Of a stretch of 64,000 bases of DNA, positions 27,463-34,502 are shown one piece after another. The stretch covers positions 5,398,501-5,462,500 of the forward strand of contig NZ_CP095049.1 of NCBI RefSeq assembly GCF_022919135.1. The letters run 5' to 3'. The notes below the pieces were generated by a model, which saw nothing but the letters and a program-made list of their open reading frames with translations, had not been told where the DNA came from and did no database searches. How positions within the stretch are numbered: position 1 is the stretch's first letter; the number at the start of each line of letters is the position of its first letter. The stretch comes from Hymenobacter cellulosivorans. GTDB taxonomy: Bacteria > Bacteroidota > Bacteroidia > Cytophagales > Hymenobacteraceae. Made by a program: the position numbers and the translations under genes.

Positions 27463-27597
27463 TTAATCGGCCAGCAGCTGGATCAGGGGCGTGAAGAAGA
27501 TAGAGAGGCCGATGAAGCCCAGCAGGCCGGCGTAAAACAACAGGGAGTAGAAGGTTGCGGAATGGGAATCGGGTTGAGAGTGGGTAGCTCGTTGCAT
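27463..27597 (-). CDS. Small single-span membrane protein (44 aa)
   Basis: A 44-residue reading frame: polar N-terminus (MQRATHSQPDSHSATFYS), then one hydrophobic span (LLFYAGLLGFIGLSIFF) and the end TPLIQLLAD. It has an unusually good ribosome-binding site for this organism, CCAGGAG seven bases before the ATG. On the minus strand it lies 156 bases upstream of the DUF5686 gene. It may be a small subunit or regulator in the membrane; no family recognised. Confidence 0.65.
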   Translation of the reverse strand: MQRATHSQPDSHSATFYSLLFYAGLLGFIGLSIFFTPLIQLLAD

Positions 27598-27874
27598 AAC
27601 ACAGCTCCTGGAAAGTTTATAAACGCCCCGCTATTTCGGCCCTAGTCAGCAGGGTGATGAAAGTACCGGGAAAAGAAGAGTTGTAGCAGAAAAAATTATA
27701 CTACTGCCCACACGGCTTTCCCTAACGCACTCCACCCAAGCTATTTTGGCAGAATTTGCTACGAAAAAGGCATGCCTGGGCCGGTGAGCCGAATTGGGGC
27801 AGCAGCGGAGGAATTGGTGGGATAGAGGAGAGCGGAAAACGGGGCGCAAAGGTACGCCCTAAAAATTACACTAT

Positions 27875-28468
27875 TTACTGTGACCCAATAGTCTTTACAA
27901 TTGTTTCACTCAGGGGCGAAACGGCCGGGCCGAAATAGTGCGTCAAGTTACCATCGGCACTGATGAGGTATTTAGAGAAGTTCCAGTCGGGCGCCTGCTC
28001 GTTCCAGCCGTTCTGGCGGGCTTGCGTCAACCACTGGTAAACCGGGTTTTGGGCGGCTTGTTTAACGACCACGCTTTTTTTCATCAGCGGAAACGATACC
28101 CCAAAGTTGACCTGGCAAAACTCCTGAATGGTGTGGTCGTCGGCCTGCTCCTGCTCCTTGAAGTCGTTGGCCGGAAAGCCCAGGATAACCAGGTTGTCGG
28201 CAAACTGCTCGGAAAGCTGCTGCAGCTCCTCGTACTGATTGGTGAAGCCGCAGTTGGAAGCCGTATTGACCAGCAGCACCTGCTTGCCCCGCAGCTCGGC
28301 AAAGGGCAGCGGCTGGCCGGTATTGAGCTGGCCGGCTAGGTCGTAAAATGACACGGGCGCGGTCTTGCCCGGTTTGTTTTCCAGCACCTTGCCCCGGCTA
28401 CCGGACTTGGAAAGGCGCATAATCAGCGGATACAGCGCTTTTAGGAGTTTCTGACGAAATGAAGGCAT
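27875..28468 (-). CDS. Glutathione peroxidase family protein
   Basis: A 197-residue thioredoxin-fold peroxidase. The peroxidatic Cys is in LVNTASNCGFTNQYEEL (near residue 73), and the expected Gln/Trp environment is present later (WNFSKYLIS near residue 165). The motif usually written FPCNQF reads FPANDF, so that resolving Cys is missing; a Cys remains in IQEFCQVNFGVSFP. The N-terminus (FRQKLLKALYPLIMRL) is a basic amphipathic stretch. It reduces hydroperoxides, probably with thioredoxin. A second family member lies at 33118-33716. Confidence 0.9.
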   Translation of the reverse strand: MPSFRQKLLKALYPLIMRLSKSGSRGKVLENKPGKTAPVSFYDLAGQLNTGQPLPFAELRGKQVLLVNTASNCGFTNQYEELQQLSEQFADNLVILGFPANDFKEQEQADDHTIQEFCQVNFGVSFPLMKKSVVVKQAAQNPVYQWLTQARQNGWNEQAPDWNFSKYLISADGNLTHYFGPAVSPLSETIVKTIGSQ

Positions 28469-28896
28469 AGGCGTAGAGGACCGGGCAAATACCGCTGGAA
28501 GTGAGAGAAAAAGCAGTTCCTGGTGAAAGAGGACCTGCAGTATTCCCCGGTTTTTGCTGTAGACGAATAACCCGTCCGGAAACTTTACGCTCGCGCAAAG
28601 TTTCTGCTTTTTCCCGCGAATAATTGGGCCTCCCGGCGAGATTAACGGTAGCTAACTCAGCCCCCGGGAGTCTACTCGGTCTCACTGACCAGGTTTCTGG
28701 TTTCGTTTCCCTGCCCGTTTAGCTCCGGTACCGGCTGCCCAGATGGCCTCACGACGCAGTTTTCCCGGGGTGCTGTAGTCCAGCGTTGCCGATAAACAAC
28801 CGTGCTGATTCCGGGCCGATAAGGTTTCTGGCATGGTCAGTTGCCCCTAGTTGATACGCCCGGGTCAGGTAGCTCATACCGCGGCGGGCCCCTACC
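28469..28896. other. Long intergenic region
   Basis: 428 bases between the accessory cassette and the glutathione peroxidase gene. It contains a small inverted repeat GAAACTTT / AAAGTTTC (28579-28604), probably near the peroxidase promoter. A minus-strand open frame through it lacks a convincing protein pattern. Nothing else is recognised. Confidence 0.4.
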
Positions 28897-29298
28897 CTAC
28901 GCGTTATAAAAGGTACCGTAATAATCTTCGGAGAGCTGCTGCTGCACGGGTTGCAGGTTGGTACTCAGTTGGGCAATATCGGCAGCTACTTTTTCCGGGG
29001 TACCGTAGCTGATGCAGAAGCCACCTTCGGCTGACGACCATTTTTCCTGGCTCGTGCCCTGCACCGTGTTGGCCAGAAAAAGCCGCACCTCCCCTGCGCC
29101 GGGGGCTTTGCGGGCCCGCTCCCGGAGCCCAATTGTCCACTGCACCGGGTTGCCCAGCTTTTCCAGCACAAAAGAACGACGGGCCTCGAAAGGTAAATGC
29201 TCAGGCCAGTCCGGCCGGGCCGTAAAGTGCCGTAGCTCCCGGAAGAGTTCCTGCAATAACTGCTGCTCGGTAGCCGTATAGCCGGGTTTCTGGTCCAA
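28897..29298 (-). CDS. Hypothetical protein, possible third immunity/accessory gene
   Basis: A 133-residue soluble protein using a TTG start; no ATG is available in frame. Regions: a helical N-terminus (TEQQLLQELFRELRHFTARP), PVQWTIGLRERARKAPG, VRLFLANTVQGTSQEKWSS and a helical end (AADIAQLSTNLQPVQQQL). No known domain. It lies 42 bases downstream of the SseB-like gene and is the last gene of the cassette that begins with the Hcp-TNT effector. An immunity or chaperone role rests only on that position. Confidence 0.6.
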   Translation of the reverse strand: MDQKPGYTATEQQLLQELFRELRHFTARPDWPEHLPFEARRSFVLEKLGNPVQWTIGLRERARKAPGAGEVRLFLANTVQGTSQEKWSSAEGGFCISYGTPEKVAADIAQLSTNLQPVQQQLSEDYYGTFYNA

Positions 29299-29340
29299 GG
29301 TATCGGTTCGGTTAGGGCTTTGGGGTTGCTCTACAGCCCA

Positions 29341-29973
29341 CTATAGCTCAAAGCGGGCCTCAAAAGCCGTATCCGGATTAAGCACCACCGGGCGGGGAGC
29401 AGCACCGGGCAAGTGCTTGCTCCACACTAGGCGGGCCAGCACCAACCCCTCGGGCGGCGCACCAATGCCGCCCAGCGGCAGCATCTCGGGGCTGGTAAAG
29501 AGGGGAGTAAAGGCCTCCCCGTCTTTGGAGAAAGACTGAACGACGAGCTTTTTCTGCTCCAGCTGGGCTTTGTGCACCAGCGCGTACACGCCCAGGTCCC
29601 GGACGGTACCGGCCAGCTCGGCCGGGTCGCGCTGCTGGTCAAACAGGCCTTTGAGCAACTCCTGCTCGACGCCGCGCTCCTGCTGCCGGCTGAAAAATTG
29701 CAGGCCCTGCTCCTGCACGGTGGCAAACAGCTCGGCATCTTCCTCGGAGGAGGCAAAGAACATGGGGGCCTGGGGCAGGTAGGCCTGCTTAATCAACAAG
29801 CTCATCTTTTTGACGCCTTCCAGGTCACCGCTGTGCTCAACGCCCAGAAACAGGTCGTGGGTCTGGCTGACGGAGCTGTAGAGAAAGGCAAACCAGGCCG
29901 CCTGCACCTCTTGCTTCTGAGTGAAGTAGCTGACCAGATCATCAATAAAGCTGCGGGGCACGGAAGATTCCAT
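29341..29973 (-). CDS. SseB-like domain protein, candidate immunity protein
   Basis: A 210-residue cytoplasmic protein. The later part has the SseB signature AFTPLFTSPEMLPLG followed by PRPVVLNPDTAFEARF. The first part (VQAAWFAFLYSS, then HDLFLGVEHSGDLEGVKKM) resembles the SseB C-terminal domain, so the two halves look swapped in order. SseB-fold proteins are described among immunity families of polymorphic toxin systems. It lies two genes downstream of the Hcp-TNT effector on the same strand. The immunity role is inference; the domain call is moderately secure. Confidence 0.7.
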   Translation of the reverse strand: MESSVPRSFIDDLVSYFTQKQEVQAAWFAFLYSSVSQTHDLFLGVEHSGDLEGVKKMSLLIKQAYLPQAPMFFASSEEDAELFATVQEQGLQFFSRQQERGVEQELLKGLFDQQRDPAELAGTVRDLGVYALVHKAQLEQKKLVVQSFSKDGEAFTPLFTSPEMLPLGGIGAPPEGLVLARLVWSKHLPGAAPRPVVLNPDTAFEARFEL

Positions 29974-30058
29974 AAGGAAAAAGAAGGGTCAGGGGCAAGA
30001 TAGAAAATCGGGATGGTGCGGGGCAGCAGGGCTAGATCCTGCGCTACTAAGAGCTCGG

Positions 30059-30682
30059 CTAGCCGGCAATCATTCGATTATGATGAATGGCGGCTTGCTG
30101 GGCGCGGCCAATTTGGTGGCCGAGTTCCTCTTCATTGATTACCTCCACCTGCACAATTTCGTAGATAGTAACTTGAAAAAAGGCCCGTTCGGGCTCCGCT
30201 ACATCGTAGTGGTAACTCATTTGGTACAAGGCCAGAAACTGAGAAGTACTAGCCGCGTTGGTGTAGTAATGCACCCCGGGAAACGCGGCCTGCTTCGGAT
30301 ACTGATTCACTGCGCCGGGCTGGGGCACAACGTGGTACTCATAATCCTGGCCCAAAGGCGTGTCCTGGTAACAAGCTTGTACATAGCTAAATACGCTAGC
30401 CAACTCATCGAGCAACGACTGGTCGCGCAGCTTATAAGTGCTCAACGCCTGGCCCTCTTTGAACCACTCCTGGTACTGCCAGTTCCACTCGACGGGCTCG
30501 CCTGTACTGGGGCAGCGGTGAGTCAGCTGCCAGTCTCTCCCGCTGTTGAACTGCACGGGCAGCGCCGTGTCTATTGGCGAGGCCGATACCAAGGGTTGAT
30601 TAGCCACCGGTACGGGTGTAATAATGACCCGCTCAACCGGGAACAACCGCCGAAGTAAAGGTGGGTGAGATGCAGTTTCCAT
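30059..30682 (-). CDS. Hypothetical protein directly downstream of the toxin, candidate immunity
   Basis: A 207-residue soluble protein, no signal peptide. It starts 24 bases after the stop of the Hcp-TNT frame, the classic position of a cognate immunity gene. Visible features: DWQLTHRCPSTGEPVEWNWQ, an aromatic central part (DYEYHVVPQPGAVNQYPK) and an end with EIVQVEVINEEELGHQIG. No recognised domain, and no clear resemblance to the published TNT antitoxin IFT that I can judge by eye. It could instead be an adaptor for loading the effector. Confidence 0.65.
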   Translation of the reverse strand: METASHPPLLRRLFPVERVIITPVPVANQPLVSASPIDTALPVQFNSGRDWQLTHRCPSTGEPVEWNWQYQEWFKEGQALSTYKLRDQSLLDELASVFSYVQACYQDTPLGQDYEYHVVPQPGAVNQYPKQAAFPGVHYYTNAASTSQFLALYQMSYHYDVAEPERAFFQVTIYEIVQVEVINEEELGHQIGRAQQAAIHHNRMIAG

Positions 30683-30706
30683 AGCAAGGGAATAAGCGGC
30701 TCTTAG

Positions 30707-31953
30707 TTATTTCAGCTTTTTCGCCCGATTATTGGGCAGGACTTTATAGTCGCCGCTGGGCGAAGACTTAAGGTCGACCTTCAGGAAGCCTTGGTCTTGC
30801 ATCTGCTTCCATTCCTGGTAGCGCCAGGTATTGTCCTTAAAGAGCAGGCGCATCTGCGTACCGCCGCCGGGCTGCCCGTACCAGGGAATTACTTCCGCCA
30901 ACTCTCCTTCGACCAGATCAATGGGCACGTCATTAAGCACTTCTACCGTGTAGGCTAAGGGGTACTTATTCTCAGCCCGGTCCAAGGCCCGCGACTCGAA
31001 CGATTGCGGAACAGGGGGCGTCCCAGCCGTACCCATTGGCGACATAAAGGTGCCGATAAAGGTTACGTTGAACTCGTCGCCGGCCTCCAGAGGCAGCTTG
31101 TTGGCGGGGTTAGCCGGGTCGGGCTTTTTATCGACCACGTCGCCCTGGTAACGGTCGAAAACGTCGCCTTTTTTCAACTGCACGTTTCGGCGCTGATACC
31201 CACCGTTGGCCGGAGGCCAATGCCCGTTCAGTGGTTTAGAGTTGCCGTCGGCCGGGTCCACGTAGTAGCTGCTCTTCACCAAATCCTCTACGGCTTTCCA
31301 ATGTGGTGCAGAGGGCTTGCCTGGCCCCGAAGCGGCGGAGGCCGCGTTGAACAGATCATAAATCTGCTCGATTACCTCCGGTGGCTGCATGTGCTCGGCC
31401 CCTTTGATAGTTTTGGCAAACTCAGCCAGGCTGTACTCCGCTACAAAGGCCTTGACTGCGGCAGCCGGCGAAGCAACGGCCGCCGCAGCGGCTAGCGCCA
31501 GGGAAGGCACTGCCGCCAGGCTCGGCATTTTAGCGCCGCCGAGTGCGGCGGCCAGGGCCGGCGCGGCCGGGCCGCCGGCAAGCAGTTCAAACTCGGGGCG
31601 GTGATGGTCAGCTGGCAGGTATAGGCCCCGTTTTCGCCGGCCGAAGCCTGAAATACCTCCTCGTAGTGCACGCACTGGCCGGCGGCAAAGGAAATGGTTT
31701 CGCGCGGCAGGCCAGCCAGCGAGTCGTCGTAGAAAATAACCTGGCCGGCCAGCGGCTTGAAGGACGTAGCCGCCCAGCTTAGCAGCAGTTCGCCCCCAAC
31801 GTCGGGCACATCCAGCACCAAATGCAGCGGGCCTTGGCGCACGCGCGCCGCAACGCGGCCCCGCGCATCGGTCGTCTGTTGGAAGCTGTAGGAACACTGC
31901 AGCATCGGAATTGCGACACCTTCCAAATGAAGCTCAGCATAAAAGGAAGCCAT
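30707..31953 (-). CDS. Hcp/TssD-TNT fusion: putative T6SS NAD+ glycohydrolase effector (frame broken once)
   Basis: Residues 1-120 (from ATG 31953) form a TssD/Hcp domain of the Bacteroidota type: MASFYAELHLEG, MLQCSYSFQQTTDARGR, VIFYDD, VHYEEVFQASAGENG and QLTITAP. One added C in the run at 31595-31598 joins this to the frame ending at 30707, giving 415 residues. Residues 121-170 are an Ala-rich linker. Residues about 243-385 look like a TNT (tuberculosis necrotizing toxin) domain: NGHWPPANGG, GDVFDRYQGD, GTFMSPMGTAG and PWYGQPGGGTQ, with the Arg of DRYQG and Gln of GGGTQ in conserved positions. TNT hydrolyses NAD+. No other T6SS gene is in the window, so delivery would rely on a remote apparatus. 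Three small genes follow. Confidence 0.8.
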
Positions 31954-32105
31954 AGGAAATCGGGGATAAGCGTAAGAATAGCGTTGGCAATATAGAAACT
32001 TACGCTCAGCCGGGCCCGAATGGATGCCTCGGTGCCCCGCCAAGCTAAAGTAGGCAGCTACCAGGACCCGACTTTTCCGCCCTGCCGGCTGCTACTCCGC
32101 CCTTT

Positions 32106-33047
32106 TTAACCTAACACCTGCCCCAGGCCAAACAGCAGGGTAAAGACCAGGGTAGTCAGGGCCATCTGTTTGAGGAGCGGGTCGAGCTGCATTGAATCCT
32201 GGCGCTGCCACACCGCCCGGGCGTTGCGCAGCAGCAGCGGGGCGGCCAGCAGAAACAGCCACTGCCAGGGCGAATGATAGGTAAAGGCCACGTACACAAT
32301 GGCTGCGCCCAGGCCCAGCAGCAGCAGCAACCAGTGGTAGCGCCGGGCCCGCACCGGCCCAAGCCGTACCGGAATGGTAATTTTGCCAGCCAACTCATCC
32401 GAGCGAATGTCACGGATGTTGTTCACGTTCAGCACGGCCGTGGCAAAGCAGCCCAAAGCGGCAGCCGGCAGCAGAATACCCAACGGCAGCTCCCGGGCCT
32501 GCAGGTAATATGTGCCACAGACGCCCACCAGCCCGAAGAAGATAAACACCGACAGGTCGCCCAGGCCGGCATACCCGTAGGGCTTGGAACCAGCCGTGTA
32601 GTTGACGGCCGCCCAGATGGCACTCAGGCCCAGGACCAGAAACGAGAGAAATACCCACAGGCCCGACAATCCTAGCGCCACCCACAGCAGGCTAATGCCC
32701 GCCAGAAACGAGAGCACCCCAAACACGGCCATGCCTTTTTTCATCTGGGCCGGCGTGATGGCGCCCGACTGCACGGCCCGCTGCGGCCCTTCACGGTGCA
32801 CGCTGTCGGCCCCGTTCTGGGAGTCGCCGTAGTCGTTGGCCAGGTTGCTCAGAATCTGGAGCAGGATGGTTGTCAGGGCGGCCAGGGCCACTACCGCGCC
32901 CCGGAACTGGCCATGGGCGGCGGCCAGAAAGCCCCCCATCATGATGCTGGCCAAAGCCAGGGGCAAGGTGCGGGGCCGGAAGGCCGAAATCCAGGCTTTG
33001 GCCGGACTAGCCGAGCCGGGGGAAGTGGAAGCAGGAATGGTAGTCAT
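32106..33047 (-). CDS. menA: 1,4-dihydroxy-2-naphthoate polyprenyltransferase
   Basis: A 313-residue UbiA-superfamily prenyltransferase with about eight membrane segments, making demethylmenaquinone. The N-terminal AWISAFRPRTLPLALASIM and the Asp-rich motif SNLANDYGDSQNGADS are MenA-specific; the second Asp-rich motif is VNNIRDIRSDELAGK. ATG 33047 was preferred to a TTG three codons earlier. Menaquinone is the usual respiratory quinone of this group. Confidence 0.93.
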   Translation of the reverse strand: MTTIPASTSPGSASPAKAWISAFRPRTLPLALASIMMGGFLAAAHGQFRGAVVALAALTTILLQILSNLANDYGDSQNGADSVHREGPQRAVQSGAITPAQMKKGMAVFGVLSFLAGISLLWVALGLSGLWVFLSFLVLGLSAIWAAVNYTAGSKPYGYAGLGDLSVFIFFGLVGVCGTYYLQARELPLGILLPAAALGCFATAVLNVNNIRDIRSDELAGKITIPVRLGPVRARRYHWLLLLLGLGAAIVYVAFTYHSPWQWLFLLAAPLLLRNARAVWQRQDSMQLDPLLKQMALTTLVFTLLFGLGQVLG

Positions 33048-33058
33048 AAAAAACAACC

Positions 33059-33094
33059 GAACGTGATGCTTCGGCTTCGCTCAGCATCACGTTC
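33059..33094 (-). terminator. Hairpin between glutathione peroxidase 2 and menA
   Basis: Perfect 12-bp arms GAACGTGATGCT / AGCATCACGTTC with a 12-base loop. It lies just after the peroxidase stop and 12 bases before the menA ATG. There is no long T run, so it may be a dispersed repeat acting as an attenuator rather than a classic terminator. Confidence 0.55.
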
Positions 33095-33117
33095 AGGGAA
33101 AAAGCCAGAAGAAAGAA

Positions 33118-33716
33118 TTACTGCAGAATGGCGGCTACCAACTCGTCGCTCATAGGCTTCACCTTCGACGGATAAAAGCCGACTACATGGCCTTGCTCAT
33201 CCACCAGGTACTTGCAGAAGTTCCAGTTAGGAGCTTCGCTGATAGTGCCGTTCTTGGTTTTGTCGGCCAGAAACTGGTAGAGCGGGGCCGTATCATCGCC
33301 CTTCACCGAGATTTTGGCAAACATGGGGAAGGTCACGCCGTAGTTTTTCTCGCAAAACGTGGCAATCTGCTCGTTGGAACCTGGCTCCTGCCCCCGAAGT
33401 TGTTGGCTGGAAAGCCTAGCACCATGACCCGGTCGCCGTGCTTTTTGTAGAGCTCCTCCAATTCCTTGTATTGGGGCGTGTAGCCGCACTCAGAAGCCAC
33501 ATTCACGATGAGCAGCTTTTTGCCCTTGAACTGGCTGAGCGGCACGTCCTTGCCATCGATGGTTTGTACCGTAAAGTCGTAGACGGAGCCGCGGGCGGTA
33601 GTTTCAGATACAGAACTGGTCATGGGGCTGGCTGGTGAAGATGGCGTCGTGGTGTTGGAAGAGAAGCCGCAGGCGCCCAAGCAGGCACCGAGCAGCAGGA
33701 TAAGGGCAGCTTTCAT
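33118..33716 (-). CDS. Glutathione peroxidase family lipoprotein (frame broken once)
   Basis: The first frame encodes a lipoprotein signal (MKAALILLLGACLGAC, lipobox LGAC), a Ser/Thr-rich linker, then VYDFTVQTIDGKDVPLSQFK, the peroxidatic-Cys motif VNVASECGYTPQY and VLGFPANNFGG. Adding one base to the CCCCC run at 33391-33395 continues it as QEPGSNEQIATFCEKNYGVT, then ISEAPNWNFCKYLVDEQG, to a stop at 33118. The restored protein has 199 residues and every expected motif. FPAN replaces FPCN as in the other copy. It is probably tethered in the periplasm or outer membrane and reduces peroxides. Confidence 0.82.
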
Positions 33717-33850
33717 AGCAGGAGGAGGTTAGGCGATACGCGCTGAAGCTGGCAGCTGCAGCGTAACTCCCCGGCGCGGGGCAATGTTTCCGGTTGGCCA
33801 AGGTAGTGGTTTACCCGGGCCGGAAGGCGGCATTTGCTACAGGCCGGCGC

Positions 33851-34432
33851 TTAGGTGCGCTTATCGGTTAGCCACTTTTCCAGGTCGGTAGGTACGTAGG
33901 CCAGCATTTTGTCGATGAGGCCGGCGGGTGAGTCGTCCTGCTGGAGCTGGGCGCGGTTTTCAGGCCGCAGGAAGCCTTCCTCTACCATCTTATCCAGGAA
34001 CTGCAGCTGGTGGTCGTAGAAGCCCTGCACATTGAAGACCCCGCTGGGCTTTTTGTGCAACCCCAGCTGACCCCAGGTCAGCACCTCAAACAGCTCTTCC
34101 AACGTGCCGAAGCCGCCAGGCATGGCAATAAAGCCCTCGGCCAGGTCGGCCATCAGCAGCTTCCGCTCGTGCATGCTTTTCACGATATGCAGCTCGGTCA
34201 AGCCCAGGTGAGCCAGCTCCTTGTCGGCCAAAAAGTCGGGAATGACGCCGATGCTCTTGCCGCCGTTGCGGATGACGCTGTCGGCCACGGCACCCATAAG
34301 GCCTACCCGGCCCCCGCCGTAGACCAGCGTAATGCCGCGCTGGGCCAGCTCCTGCCCCATCAAGTCGGCCTGCTGGCGGTACACTTCATTGAATCCGGGG
34401 CTGGCCCCACAGTAAACGGCAACGCTTTTCAT
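33851..34432 (-). CDS. LOG-family nucleoside 5'-monophosphate phosphoribohydrolase
   Basis: A 193-residue Rossmann-like protein of the TIGR00730/LOG family. The motif PGGFGTLEELFEVLTWGQLG (PGGxGTxxE) supplies the phosphate-binding and catalytic Arg/Glu site. The N-terminal VAVYCGASPGFNEVYRQQA and YGGGRVGLMGAVAD are also typical. LOG enzymes release the base from AMP or cytokinin ribotides; in non-plant-associated bacteria they act in purine salvage or stress. Alone between argS and the peroxidase gene. Confidence 0.9.
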   Translation of the reverse strand: MKSVAVYCGASPGFNEVYRQQADLMGQELAQRGITLVYGGGRVGLMGAVADSVIRNGGKSIGVIPDFLADKELAHLGLTELHIVKSMHERKLLMADLAEGFIAMPGGFGTLEELFEVLTWGQLGLHKKPSGVFNVQGFYDHQLQFLDKMVEEGFLRPENRAQLQQDDSPAGLIDKMLAYVPTDLEKWLTDKRT

Positions 34433-34458
34433 ATCAGTAGTGTGGTTGTTGAAACGAG

Positions 34459-34494
34459 CAAAAAAAGCCCCTCCTTTCGCAAAGAGGGGCTTTT
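34459..34494 (-). terminator. Terminator of argS
   Basis: AAAAGCCCCTC / GAGGGGCTTTT with an A run on the plus strand (T run in the argS transcript), nine bases after the argS stop. Confidence 0.85.
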
Positions 34495-34502
34495 CAGTAA
34501 AC

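Noticed and set aside
27646..27849. Minus-strand 67-codon frame
   Set aside because: Its start overlaps a likely promoter box (TACCTTTG on the minus strand at 27846-27853) and its sequence has no protein-like pattern.
28398..28685. Minus-strand frame upstream of the glutathione peroxidase
   Set aside because: Runs out of phase over the peroxidase start and an AT/GC-mixed leader; no coherent protein pattern.
28897..31953. Complete type VI secretion locus
   Set aside because: Only an Hcp/TssD-type gene is present; no sheath, baseplate, VgrG or membrane-complex gene is visible in the window.
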